Shown here: piece after piece, positions 8,050 to 16,752 of the stretch
Numbering within the stretch: position 1 is the first letter of the stretch
Layout: every line of letters starts with the position of its first letter
NCBI RefSeq assembly: GCF_028356935.1
Contig: NZ_CP102798.1
Coordinates: 1,488,001 to 1,552,000 of the forward strand
Origin: Lysinibacillus sp. OF-1
GTDB taxonomy: Bacteria; Bacillota; Bacilli; Bacillales_A; Planococcaceae
Direction of reading: 5' to 3'
DNA: 64,000 nucleotides
Program-made: the position numbers and the translations under genes
The notes under the pieces: generated by a model
Database searches by the model: none
Seen by the model: only the letters and a program-made list of their open reading frames with translations
Told to the model about the DNA's origin: nothing

Positions 8050-9333
8050 ATGAAAACTTGGCTCGTGGTCTTAACAATCGCTGTCATTGGATTAGGAGCA
8101 TATAGTATTAATTTACATGGAGATAAAGAAGATTTACAACGTACCGTGCTCGCACAGTATACAGATAAGTTAACAGATGCTTCTGAAAAACTGTCCCATC
8201 TTCAGCGTTCAGTATCGCAATCCCTCTTGTTTCAAGACGAGCAGGCGATTCACAATGAGCTAGACTCAGTTTGGCGTTTAAGCTCAGAAGTTCGTTCTTC
8301 TATTGCAAATATTCCTATTGGACAAGAATTATCGAATCAATGGATGAATTACTTAGGGCGACTTGGCGATGAAGCTAAAAGAACAGCCAAAACAGGTGAT
8401 TATGATGCTTGGCGTGAAAAGATGCCACAGGTGTCAACCAATTTACAGTCTCTTTCTGATGAATGGACAGCTGCAACCGTTGATTTTTATAAGCATGATG
8501 GAAAAATGGATATTTGGCTACAGCAAGTAGATAATAAAAATCCAAATACACAATTTGATACTGTGAAAGATACGTTAAAAGGCTATGGTGAAAAGGATTT
8601 CCCATTAACTTTATCTGAATCTGATTGGCAGAAAAAAATTGAGTTAAAGGCATTGCAGGATGCTGTTATTACCGAAAAAGAAGCACTAGAGAAAGTGAAA
8701 TATTTATTCCCAGTCATTAAAGATGCTACATTCACTGTCACAAAAAGTAGTGATACAGCACCATATCCTTTCTATCATATCCAATTCCACCAAGGGATAC
8801 GTCTAGGGTATGTTGATTTAACAGAAAAGGGTGGCCATTTATTATCCTATTTAGTAGAACGACCTGTTGATGAAGCTAAGCTATCACAAGAAGAAGTTCT
8901 TAAAAAGGCACAAGATTATGTTAAGAAATTAGGCATGAAGGATGTAGCCTATGTGGAATCACGTGAAAACCACCAAGCATGGCATGTGACATTTGCCCGT
9001 GTAAATCCAGGCGATAATGCGTTAATTTATGCTGACGGTGTGCAATTAAAATTAGCGAAAGATACAGGTGAGCTATTAGGTGCTAATGCGATGGAATATA
9101 TTCAAGAAGAGAATATCAAACCGCAAACCGCTAAGCCTATTGATTGGAAAACGTTCTTCCAGGACGATATTCAAGTACAAGAAGTAAAAAATATTTATAC
9201 AGACAATGGACAATTTGAACAACGTCTTTGCTATGAGGTCATTGCATTACGTGACGGAAATACACAAGAAACATTCCGAATCGTTATTGATGCGGAAAAT
9301 CACAACGTATTAAAAGTAGAATATCTCACTTAG
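8050..9333 (+). CDS. ypeB: Germination protein YpeB
   Basis: 427 residues with an N-terminal membrane segment or uncleaved signal (LVVLTIAVIGLGAYSINL), a helical N-terminal half rich in Glu/Gln/Leu, and a C-terminal half with PepSY-like repeats (EALEKVKYLFPVIKDATF; EEVLKKAQDYVKKLGMKDV). YpeB is required for SleB stability and incorporation into the spore inner membrane/cortex region. The gene follows sleB by 15 bp with a strong AGGAAGGAGG ribosome site. Length is close to the B. subtilis protein. Confidence 0.93.
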   Translation: MKTWLVVLTIAVIGLGAYSINLHGDKEDLQRTVLAQYTDKLTDASEKLSHLQRSVSQSLLFQDEQAIHNELDSVWRLSSEVRSSIANIPIGQELSNQWMNYLGRLGDEAKRTAKTGDYDAWREKMPQVSTNLQSLSDEWTAATVDFYKHDGKMDIWLQQVDNKNPNTQFDTVKDTLKGYGEKDFPLTLSESDWQKKIELKALQDAVITEKEALEKVKYLFPVIKDATFTVTKSSDTAPYPFYHIQFHQGIRLGYVDLTEKGGHLLSYLVERPVDEAKLSQEEVLKKAQDYVKKLGMKDVAYVESRENHQAWHVTFARVNPGDNALIYADGVQLKLAKDTGELLGANAMEYIQEENIKPQTAKPIDWKTFFQDDIQVQEVKNIYTDNGQFEQRLCYEVIALRDGNTQETFRIVIDAENHNVLKVEYLT

Positions 9334-9419
9334 TAATAAGAAAATACTACCAATTTTTATAGCCAAAATAAACATCTCATGAGATAATTAAACTATAATT
9401 TTCGTACGGGGAGATGCTC

Positions 9420-10079
9420 ATGGAAATAAAAATTGGTACACAATTACAACTTGAACCTACTTATACCGAGCGTGTGGAGAAATTCCAATGTAAAGTGGTA
9501 GAGCAGCAAGACAATATTCTTTATATCGACTATCCAGTTAATACGGCAACGAAGAAAACGGCGTTTTTAATAGATGGCTCAGAATTTAGAGCGACTTTTC
9601 GAACCGAAGATAAACATTCCTTTGCTTTTAAAACAGAGGTCATTGGTCGTAAAGCAGGTAATATACCGATGATTATGTTGCATTGTCCAAAGCCGGAGGA
9701 ATTTATAAAAATTCAACGACGAGAATATGTCCGAGTGGAAACACCAGTGGATGTAGCGGTCCAATTCAAGGATCATAAATATCAACTTGTGTCAGCAGAT
9801 ATTAGCGCAGGAGGCTTGGCAATCATCTTGAAGGAAACAGTAGCTTTCAAAGATGATGATGAGGTAAAATTAACGATCGCATTGCCGTTTACTAATGGAG
9901 AAGTCAAATACGTTATTACAGAAGCTACCGTCGTGCGCATTTTTGAAAAAGAGGGTAAACGCATTGCGACAATCCAGCTAACGGATACAGATGACGTCGA
10001 CCAACAGCATATTGTGCGTTTTTGCTTTGAGCGTCAATTAGTCAATCGTCGTAAGGAATTGAATCCATTTAATGTTTAA
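9420..10079 (+). CDS. ypfA: PilZ-domain c-di-GMP receptor, YpfA/DgrA-like
   Basis: 219 residues with an N-terminal YcgR-like (PilZN) domain and a C-terminal PilZ domain. The c-di-GMP signature is complete: RREYVR followed by the DISAGG loop about 30 residues later. The B. subtilis orthologue DgrA/YpfA binds c-di-GMP and inhibits flagellar motility through MotA. The ATG at 9420 sits 6 nt after GGGGAG; an in-frame ATG at 9414 is too near it. Synteny with cmk downstream matches B. subtilis. Confidence 0.88.
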   Translation: MEIKIGTQLQLEPTYTERVEKFQCKVVEQQDNILYIDYPVNTATKKTAFLIDGSEFRATFRTEDKHSFAFKTEVIGRKAGNIPMIMLHCPKPEEFIKIQRREYVRVETPVDVAVQFKDHKYQLVSADISAGGLAIILKETVAFKDDDEVKLTIALPFTNGEVKYVITEATVVRIFEKEGKRIATIQLTDTDDVDQQHIVRFCFERQLVNRRKELNPFNV

Positions 10080-10104
10080 TGTTCATGATGAATATTTTTA
10101 TTTA

Positions 10105-10131
10105 GCCCTCTCCTAGCAGAGGGCTTTTTTT
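10105..10131 (+). terminator. Intrinsic terminator after ypfA
   Basis: GCCCTCT (10105-10111) pairs with AGAGGGC (10118-10124), followed by seven T. Confidence 0.85.
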
Positions 10132-10175
10132 AGGTTATATGGTACAATAAAAAGCGATAGAAAGTAGGGAAGAAT

Positions 10176-10850
10176 ATGAAAAAAAACATTCAAATTGCGA
10201 TAGACGGACCGGCTGGTGCTGGTAAAAGTACAATCGCGAAAATTGTTGCAGAAGCACTTGGATTTACTTATATTGACACAGGTGCAATGTATCGAGCAGT
10301 TACGTATAAAGCGATGCAACAAAACATACATTTAAATGATGAAGCAAAATTAGCAGAGATGCTAGCGGCTAGCACAATCGAATTGAAACCATCCCAACAA
10401 GGACAGCTAGTCTTTTTAGATGGTCACGATGTGACAGCGGAAATACGCTCAAATGAAGTCACTTCATCCGTTTCTCAAGTTGCTGCCCATGCGAAAGTTC
10501 GTGAGCTATTGGTTGCGCAACAGCAAAAGCTGGCAGCTAATGGTGGAGTGGTCATGGACGGTCGTGATATTGCGACACATGTATTAAAACATGCAGAGCT
10601 CAAGATTTTTATGTCTGCAACAGTAGAAGAACGTGCTAGACGTCGATTGATTGATAATCAAAAAAGAGGAATTGACTCCTCTCTTGAAAAACTTCAAGAA
10701 GAAATTGCGCTCCGTGATAAAAAAGATAGTGAGCGTGAAGCATCGCCACTGATTCAAGCGGAAGATGCCCTATTTTTAGATACGACAGCATTATCCATTG
10801 ATGATGCAGCACAAGCTATTTTAAAATTAGCAGAAGAAAAAATGCTATAA
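10176..10850 (+). CDS. cmk: Cytidylate kinase
   Basis: 224 residues. P-loop IDGPAGAGKST at residues 8-18, the NMP-binding TGAMYRAVT region and the lid DGRDIATHVL are all present. The enzyme phosphorylates CMP/dCMP with ATP. AGTAGGGAAGA precedes the ATG. In Bacillales it commonly precedes the S1-like gene, as here. A TGG-TACAAT element at about 10140-10147 could serve as an extended -10 promoter right after the ypfA terminator. Confidence 0.95.
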   Translation: MKKNIQIAIDGPAGAGKSTIAKIVAEALGFTYIDTGAMYRAVTYKAMQQNIHLNDEAKLAEMLAASTIELKPSQQGQLVFLDGHDVTAEIRSNEVTSSVSQVAAHAKVRELLVAQQQKLAANGGVVMDGRDIATHVLKHAELKIFMSATVEERARRRLIDNQKRGIDSSLEKLQEEIALRDKKDSEREASPLIQAEDALFLDTTALSIDDAAQAILKLAEEKML

Positions 10851-10893
10851 ATCCTAAAATTTCAGACATTTTTAGAATTTAAAGGATTTATTT

Positions 10894-10922
10894 TTGTCTT
10901 TGTCTTCAATATCGAATAAAAT
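10894..10922 (+). promoter_or_regulatory. SigA-type promoter of the S1-domain protein gene
   Basis: TTGTCT (10894-10899), 17-bp spacer, TAAAAT (10917-10922); the AGGAGGG ribosome site follows about 18 bp later. Confidence 0.55.
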
Positions 10923-10952
10923 AGTAAGGGAAGATGCGAAGGAGGGTTACAT

Positions 10953-12089
10953 ATGTCTGAAGAAATGAACTATGCAGAACAAACGTTTAACGAAGGTGAT
11001 ATCGTCAAAGGTATTGCAGCGCAAGTTGATGAAAAGGCAGTATCTGTGTCAATTCCAGGTGCACCGTTTGATGGAATTGTACCGATTAGTGAATTATCAA
11101 GCTTACACATTGAGAAAGCTTCTGATGTCATCTCTGTAGGGGATGAATTAGAGTTGATGATTACAAAGGTTGAAGAAGAGAACTTTGTCTTATCAAAACG
11201 TAAAGTTGATGCTTTAAAAGCATGGGATACACTTGAGCAGCAATTTGCCGCAGAGGAAATTTTCGAAGCGGAAGTAAAGGATATTGTTAAAGGTGGTCTT
11301 GTCGTAGATTTAGGTGTACGTGGCTTTGTACCAGCATCCCTTGTAGAAGACTACTTTGTTGATGATTTTGAAGGCTATAAAGGCAAAACATTAAGCTTCA
11401 AAATTGTTGAGCTGGATAAGGACAAAAATCGCCTTATCTTATCACACCGTGCAGTAGTAGAAGCGGAAAAAGCTTCTCAAAAGAAAAATGTCATCAATCA
11501 AATTAAAGCTGGCGAGGTATTAGATGGTAAAGTACAGCGTTTAGCATCATTTGGCGCATTTATCGACCTTGGCGGTATTGATGGCCTTGTACACATTTCA
11601 CAAGTGTCACATGAGCATGTGAGTGATGTGAGCGAGGTTTTAGCTGAAGGACAAGACGTTAAAGTAAAAGTTCTGTCAGTGGACCCAGAAAATGAACGTA
11701 TTTCATTATCCATCAAAGAAACGATGCCAGGACCTTGGTCAAGTATCGAAGAACGTGCAGCGAAAGGCACTATTTTAGATGGTCGAGTGAAGCGTCTTAC
11801 TTCATTTGGTGCATTTGTGGAAGTATTCCCAGGTGTGGAAGGCTTAGTGCATATTTCACAAATCGCACATAAGCATATTAATACGCCACATGAAGCGTTA
11901 AAAGAGGGACAAGAAGTACAAGTAAAAGTGCTTGATGTCAATGCTGAAGAAGGCCGCTTAGCGCTAAGCATTAAAGAATTACTGGAAAATCCCGAAGCAG
12001 AAGAAGTGATCGACTATGAATTACCTGAAGAAAACACAGGTTTCTCATTTGGCGATGTGATTGGCGATCAACTAAAAAACTTTAAATAA
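10953..12089 (+). CDS. ypfD: S1 RNA-binding domain protein (ribosomal S1 homologue YpfD)
   Basis: 378 residues made of four S1 OB-fold repeats, beginning at about residues 15, 100, 185 and 270. The last two carry the near-identical core LASFGAFIDLGG...GLVHISQ / LTSFGAFVEVFPGVEGLVHISQ. An acidic tail follows. This is the four-domain Firmicute S1 homologue, shorter than the six-domain enterobacterial S1. It binds RNA and may aid translation or RNA stability; its exact role in Firmicutes is uncertain. Its strong AAGGAGGG ribosome site and codon bias suggest high expression. Confidence 0.9.
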   Translation: MSEEMNYAEQTFNEGDIVKGIAAQVDEKAVSVSIPGAPFDGIVPISELSSLHIEKASDVISVGDELELMITKVEEENFVLSKRKVDALKAWDTLEQQFAAEEIFEAEVKDIVKGGLVVDLGVRGFVPASLVEDYFVDDFEGYKGKTLSFKIVELDKDKNRLILSHRAVVEAEKASQKKNVINQIKAGEVLDGKVQRLASFGAFIDLGGIDGLVHISQVSHEHVSDVSEVLAEGQDVKVKVLSVDPENERISLSIKETMPGPWSSIEERAAKGTILDGRVKRLTSFGAFVEVFPGVEGLVHISQIAHKHINTPHEALKEGQEVQVKVLDVNAEEGRLALSIKELLENPEAEEVIDYELPEENTGFSFGDVIGDQLKNFK

Positions 12090-12099
12090 TAATGTATGG

Positions 12100-12133
12100 A
12101 GCGAGGATGCATAAAAGTATCCTCGCTTTTTTA
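12100..12133 (+). terminator. Intrinsic terminator after the S1 gene
   Basis: AGCGAGGAT pairs with ATCCTCGCT around a short A-rich loop, followed by six T. Confidence 0.85.
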
Positions 12134-12145
12134 TGTTGACGATGC

Positions 12146-12855
12146 GGATAGAATTCTCAAATCGAAGACTAGCATATAAAGTGGTGGATAAAAACTTCAG
12201 ATAGAAGGATAGAACTTATAAAGAGGTGGATAGAATCTTTAAATGGAAGGATAGAACTGAAAAAGCGTTGGATAGAACCCTCGAATCAAAGGCTAGTACA
12301 TAAAGTGATGGATAGAATTTTCAAATCGAGGGATAGAATTGAAAAAGCAGTGGATAGAACCCTCAAATCGAAGGCTAACTCATAAAGTGGCGGATAAAAA
12401 CTTCAAATTGAAGGATAGAACAGAAAAAGTGTTGGATAGAATCTTTAAATGGAAGGATAGAACAGAAAAAGCGGTGGATAGAACCCTCGAATCAAAGGCT
12501 AGTACATAAAGTGATGGATAGAATTTTCAAATCGAGGGATAGAATAGAAAAAGCGGTGGAGAGAATGCTCAAATCGAAGGCTAACTCATAAAGAGGCGGA
12601 TAAAAACTTCAGATAGAAGGATAGAACTTATAAAGAGGTGGATAGAATCTTTAAATGGAAGGATAGAACTGAAAAAGCGATGGATAGAACCCTCGAATCG
12701 AAGGCTAGTACATAAAGCGATGGATAGAACCCTCGAATCGAAGGCTAACGCTTAAAGCGTAGGATAGAACCCTCGAATCGAAGGCTAATGCTTAAAGCGT
12801 AGGATAGAATCTTCAAATCGCAAGATAAAACTCAAAAATCAGAGGATAGAATCAA
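12146..12855 (+). repeat. Tandem array of 17 imperfect 40/42-bp units with a 206-bp higher-order period
   Basis: Non-coding stretch between the S1 gene terminator and der. Each unit begins GGATAGAA (variants GGATAAAA, GGAGAGAA) and is 40 or 42 bp long. By eye, units start at 12146, 12186, 12228, 12270, 12310, 12352, 12392, 12434, 12476, 12516, 12558, 12598, 12640, 12682, 12722, 12762 and 12802, with a partial unit at 12844. A five-unit block (42+42+40+42+40 = 206 bp) starting at 12186 recurs at 12392 and, for its first three units, at 12598. Units 14-16 are nearly identical to one another. No plausible ORF, Shine-Dalgarno or promoter is seen inside. The array is not a CRISPR array because there are no unique spacers. 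Confidence 0.9.
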
Positions 12856-12916
12856 ATAAAATTCATCAAACGTCTCGTTATTGCCATACATAGCGTTCTA
12901 CATTATGGATATGATA

Positions 12917-12944
12917 TGATATAATGGCATTTTTCGTGTATAAT
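12917..12944 (+). promoter_or_regulatory. Candidate -10 elements upstream of der
   Basis: TGATATAAT (12917-12925) is a TGn-extended -10, and a second TATAAT lies at 12939-12944. Neither has a clear -35. Confidence 0.35.
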
Positions 12945-12979
12945 AGCGAAAGACAAGAAGTTGGAAGGATGAAGTACAG

Positions 12980-14290
12980 ATGACGAAACCAGTAGTAGCC
13001 ATCGTAGGTCGTCCGAACGTAGGTAAGTCGACGATTTTTAATCGTATCGTTGGAGAGCGTGTTTCGATTGTGGAGGATATCCCAGGCGTAACGCGTGATC
13101 GTATTTATAGTTCGGCAGAGTGGTTAACACACGATTTTAATATTATTGATACAGGTGGGATTGAAATTGGAGACGAGCCGTTTTTAGAGCAAATTCGTCA
13201 ACAAGCTGAAATCGCCATTGATGAAGCGGACGTTATTATTTTTATGACTAATGGTCGTGAAGGGGTAACGGCAGCAGATGAGCAAGTTGCTAAAATTTTA
13301 TACAAAACAAAAAAACCAGTCGTATTAGCAGTCAATAAAATTGATAATCCTGATATGCGTGAAATGATTTATGATTTTTATGCACTTGGCTTCGGAGAGC
13401 CTTGGCCGATTTCTGGTTCGCATGGCTTAGGTTTAGGGGATTTATTAGACGAATGTGCAAAGCATTTCCCGAAAGAAGATGAAGAACAATATGGAGATGA
13501 TGTGATTAAATTCTCTTTAATTGGTCGTCCGAATGTTGGGAAATCTTCATTAGTAAATGCTTTCTTAGGGCAAGAACGCGTTATCGTTAGTAATATTGCG
13601 GGGACAACACGTGATGCTATTGATACGCCATATGAGTATGACGATCAGGAATATGTCATTATTGATACAGCCGGCATGCGTAAAAAAGGGAAAATCTATG
13701 AAACCACTGAGAAATACTCGGTTTTACGTGCGCTACGTGCCATTGAACGCTCAGACGTTGTTTTAGTGGTAATGAATGCAGAAGAGGGTATTCAGGAGCA
13801 GGATAAAAAAATTGCAGGCTATGCACATGAGGCTGGAAAAGCTGTTGTGATCGTAGTGAATAAATGGGATGCCATTGAAAAAGACGAAAAAACGATGAAT
13901 GTCTTTACACAGCAAATTCGTGAGCATTTCCTATTTTTAGATTATGCCCCGATTATTTTTGTATCGGCTAATACAAAACAGCGTGTGCATCAAATTTTAC
14001 CGATTATTCAACGTGTAAGTGAAAATCATGCGATGCGTATTCAGTCTTCTATCTTAAATGAAGTGATTGAGGATTCCGTGGCACGTAATCCTGCGCCGAC
14101 GGATAAAGGTCGTCGTTTACGTATTTACTATGCTACTCAGGTTGCGATTAAGCCACCGACATTTGTTGTGTTCGTGAATGAGCCTGAGCTGATGCATTTT
14201 TCATACGAACGTTTCTTAGAAAATCGAATTCGTGAAACATTTGACTTTGAAGGAACACCAATTCGTTTAATTACACGTGCTCGTGCTTAA
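12980..14290 (+). CDS. der: Ribosome-assembly GTPase Der (EngA)
   Basis: 436 residues, the usual length. Two tandem G domains are evident: GRPNVGKST at about residues 10-18 with DTGG and NKID, and GRPNVGKSS at about 183-191 with DTAG and NKWD. A KH-like C-terminal domain follows. Der is essential for 50S subunit maturation. GAAGGATG precedes the ATG. gpsA follows after a terminator, as in B. subtilis. Confidence 0.97.
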   Translation: MTKPVVAIVGRPNVGKSTIFNRIVGERVSIVEDIPGVTRDRIYSSAEWLTHDFNIIDTGGIEIGDEPFLEQIRQQAEIAIDEADVIIFMTNGREGVTAADEQVAKILYKTKKPVVLAVNKIDNPDMREMIYDFYALGFGEPWPISGSHGLGLGDLLDECAKHFPKEDEEQYGDDVIKFSLIGRPNVGKSSLVNAFLGQERVIVSNIAGTTRDAIDTPYEYDDQEYVIIDTAGMRKKGKIYETTEKYSVLRALRAIERSDVVLVVMNAEEGIQEQDKKIAGYAHEAGKAVVIVVNKWDAIEKDEKTMNVFTQQIREHFLFLDYAPIIFVSANTKQRVHQILPIIQRVSENHAMRIQSSILNEVIEDSVARNPAPTDKGRRLRIYYATQVAIKPPTFVVFVNEPELMHFSYERFLENRIRETFDFEGTPIRLITRARA

Positions 14291-14313
14291 GGTACTAGCT
14301 ATACACATACAAT

Positions 14314-14351
14314 ACGCCAACCCGACATATTTGTTGGGTGGCGTCTTTTTA
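14314..14351 (+). terminator. Intrinsic terminator after der
   Basis: ACGCCAACCC pairs with GGGTGGCGT (one bulge), followed by five T. Confidence 0.75.
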
Positions 14352-14398
14352 CAAGAACAGAAATTATTATAGACAACCCAACAAAGGGAGGATTTTTT

Positions 14399-15415
14399 AT
14401 GGAAAAAGTTTGTGTGTTAGGGGCAGGCTCATGGGGTACTGCACTGGCGATGGTACTAGCGGAAAATGGACATGATACGCTTGTATGGACACATAGAGCT
14501 AATCAGGCAGAAGAAATCAACCATCTGCATACGAATAAAAAATATTTACCAGAGACCGTTCTGCCTGCAAATTTACATGCGACGAGTGATATAGCAATGG
14601 CAGCTACGCATGCAGAGACTATTGTTGTGGCTGTTCCTACGAAAGCTATTCGAGAAGTTTGTGAGAAATTAACGGCTAAACTAGCTAGAAAAGTGTTATT
14701 TGTCCATGTTTCTAAAGGGATTGAGCCAGATTCATTAAAACGAATTTCTGAAATTTTAGCGGAAAGTTTGCCAGCTGAAAATGTGGAAGAAATTGTCGTT
14801 CTTTCCGGACCAAGTCATGCCGAGGAAGTTGTGCTGCACCACCCGACAACGGTTACTGCTGCTTGTGCTAACATAGACGCTGCTGAAAAAGTTCAGGATT
14901 TATTTATGAATCAATTTTTCCGTGTTTACACAAACGATGATGTGATCGGTGTAGAAATTGGTGGGGCACTGAAAAATGTCATTGCATTAGCTGCAGGTAT
15001 TACAGATGGCTTGAATTATGGTGATAACGCGAAAGCAGCACTTATTACACGAGGACTTGCGGAGATTACACGTTTAGGTGTAAAAATGGGCGGTAATCCA
15101 TTTACCTTCTCAGGGCTTACAGGCATGGGAGATTTAATTGTAACCTGTACAAGCGTTCACTCCCGAAACTGGCGAGCTGGGAATATGCTAGGGCAAGGGA
15201 TGAAGCTACAAGAAGTGTTAGATCAAATGGGCATGGTTGTAGAAGGTGTACGTACCACAAAGGCAGCCTATCAATTAGCAGAAAAGTATGGTGTGGCTAT
15301 GCCGATTTCCACAGAGCTTTATAGTGTTCTATTTAATGATGTTGAACCGAAAGTGGCGGTTGACGCATTAATGATGCGTATGAAAAAACGAGAAATAGAT
15401 GATATGAAGCATTAA
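14399..15415 (+). CDS. gpsA: NAD(P)-dependent glycerol-3-phosphate dehydrogenase
   Basis: 338 residues. An N-terminal Rossmann motif GAGSWGTALA (residues about 7-16), the central SGPSHAEEV and the catalytic Lys region GALKNVIALAAG are intact. The enzyme reduces dihydroxyacetone phosphate to sn-glycerol-3-phosphate for phospholipid synthesis. AAAGGGAGG precedes the ATG. Confidence 0.96.
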   Translation: MEKVCVLGAGSWGTALAMVLAENGHDTLVWTHRANQAEEINHLHTNKKYLPETVLPANLHATSDIAMAATHAETIVVAVPTKAIREVCEKLTAKLARKVLFVHVSKGIEPDSLKRISEILAESLPAENVEEIVVLSGPSHAEEVVLHHPTTVTAACANIDAAEKVQDLFMNQFFRVYTNDDVIGVEIGGALKNVIALAAGITDGLNYGDNAKAALITRGLAEITRLGVKMGGNPFTFSGLTGMGDLIVTCTSVHSRNWRAGNMLGQGMKLQEVLDQMGMVVEGVRTTKAAYQLAEKYGVAMPISTELYSVLFNDVEPKVAVDALMMRMKKREIDDMKH

Positions 15416-15457
15416 TATTAATTTTTTGATTAAATCTGTCATAAAACGGACATAAAT

Positions 15458-15493
15458 AAGGTGTCTCAACGAATCTGTTGAGACGCCTTATTG
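15458..15493 (+). terminator. Intrinsic terminator after gpsA
   Basis: AAGGTGTCTCAAC (15458-15470) pairs with GTTGAGACGCCTT (15477-15489), followed by a short T-rich tract. Confidence 0.75.
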
Positions 15494-15639
15494 TGTGCTA
15501 TTAGTTGAATAGTGCAAGCACTGTAAAAGAGTTGTCCATTTCTTGATAGTTATGGGACAACTATTTCTTTTTAGCGAAGGCACATAGTATAATATACTTT
15601 GATTGTTTCTTGACATTGAACGAAAGGTGGTTATTTGAA

Positions 15640-15852
15640 ATGGGCCCGTTAGCTCATATGCCTGCACTGGATGTAATGTGGGTGTCGTTTTATTGTATAG
15701 GCTTTATGATAATATCAGTCGGCTTAATTTATTTAGCTCGGAATAAGATTTCAAATGTATTTTTACGAACAATCGTAAATTTATGTGCATACATACTGTT
15801 TGGACTTGGCACATTTTTAATGGTACTAATAGTTGCCACATGGCCAGCATAA
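15640..15852 (+). CDS. yphE: Small two-helix membrane protein (DUF2768, YphE-like)
   Basis: 70 residues with two transmembrane segments (MWVSFYCIGFMIISVGLIYLA and the C-terminal VNLCAYILFGLG... stretch). Size, topology and position between gpsA and the yphF-like lipoprotein match the DUF2768/YphE family of sporeformers; function is unknown. The ATG at 15640 is preferred, 9 nt after AAAGGTGG; an upstream TTG at 15610 lies before that ribosome site. Confidence 0.7.
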   Translation: MGPLAHMPALDVMWVSFYCIGFMIISVGLIYLARNKISNVFLRTIVNLCAYILFGLGTFLMVLIVATWPA

Positions 15853-15876
15853 AAAATTAATGAGGTGTTCAGTAAC

Positions 15877-16659
15877 ATGAAAAAACTAAGTGCTTTTCTG
15901 TTGGTATTTGCAACTGCCATACTGTTAGTAGGGTGTGCGTACCCAGAAGACGAAAAAAGGGCAAAGGTCACACCTGATGTCGACCAGTTAGCTGCAGTTC
16001 AACGTGCCGTGAATGAATACCGCGAAGCAACTGGTGGGCTAGTACCAATTAAAAATAGTGAACTTGATACAGACATTTATATCAAATACTTAATCGACTT
16101 TGAAAAGCTTATGCCGAAGTATTTGACGACAATTCCTGGTAATGCCTATGAAAAAGGCGGTATATATCAATATATTATTTGGGATCCTGAAGATCAAGCG
16201 ACGGTCAAATTAGTAGATTTAAATGCGGCTGAGCGTATACGTGAAATAGGTATTCGTAAACTATCTACACAGTATTTGCCAATCAAAGGTTCAATGTCCG
16301 ATAATGTTTATCAAATTAATTATAAAGATTTGGGCTATAAAACAGATGTGACAGTGAAAAGTCCTTATTCTGGCGTCGAATTACCGCTCTTTATGACAGG
16401 TGACGGTGAATTGCATGTGGATTATTCTGTGGATTTAGGACAACTTTTAAAAGAAGACAAGCCTGATGTCAAACCTGGTGATGATATTCGTCAGTTACTT
16501 GTCGACAAATATCCTGTAGTGCCTGCTTATTCTGTTCCCTATACAGTGGATGATAATGGTGAGCCAATTTATGATATGGAAACGTATAGTGTAGATGTCC
16601 AAAAGGCGAAAGAACGACAAAAACAAGAGGCAGAAGCCGCTGAGAAAAAAGAAGAATAA
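15877..16659 (+). CDS. yphF: YphF-like lipoprotein
   Basis: 260 residues. A lipoprotein signal peptide ends in the lipobox LLVGC, with the lipidated Cys near residue 20. The mature part has no recognised catalytic motif and ends in a Lys/Glu-rich tail. It follows the DUF2768 gene by 24 bp and precedes spoIVA, as yphF does in B. subtilis. Function is unknown, and a sporulation role is only suggested by position. The ATG at 15877 follows GAGGTG; an in-frame upstream start at 15865 would overlap that site. Confidence 0.75.
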   Translation: MKKLSAFLLVFATAILLVGCAYPEDEKRAKVTPDVDQLAAVQRAVNEYREATGGLVPIKNSELDTDIYIKYLIDFEKLMPKYLTTIPGNAYEKGGIYQYIIWDPEDQATVKLVDLNAAERIREIGIRKLSTQYLPIKGSMSDNVYQINYKDLGYKTDVTVKSPYSGVELPLFMTGDGELHVDYSVDLGQLLKEDKPDVKPGDDIRQLLVDKYPVVPAYSVPYTVDDNGEPIYDMETYSVDVQKAKERQKQEAEAAEKKEE

Positions 16660-16664
16660 GAAAC

Positions 16665-16695
16665 AAAGCTCCTTACATTTGTGAGGGGCTTTTTC
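16665..16695 (+). terminator. Intrinsic terminator between yphF and spoIVA
   Basis: AAGCTCCTTACA pairs with TGTGAGGGGCTT allowing G-U pairs, followed by five T. Its T run abuts the -35 of the spoIVA promoter. Confidence 0.7.
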
Positions 16696-16722
16696 ATATT
16701 TGTCTACAAGCTTGCATATAGT
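16694..16722 (+). promoter_or_regulatory. spoIVA: SigE-type promoter of spoIVA
   Basis: TCATATT (16694-16700), a 14-bp spacer and CATATAGT (16715-16722) closely match the mother-cell SigE consensus (kMATATT / CATACAhT). spoIVA is a known SigE target in B. subtilis. Confidence 0.65.
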
Positions 16723-16752
16723 GAAAAAGCGTAGATAAAGGAGGCAGAAACC

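Noticed and set aside
11498..11971. Long minus-strand frame (157 codons)
   Set aside because: Lies wholly opposite the S1-domain gene, is Ser/Thr/Cys rich and matches no family.
12146..12855. Possible CRISPR array
   Set aside because: Units are contiguous and nearly identical in full; there are no unique spacers, no cas genes and a clear higher-order duplication pattern.
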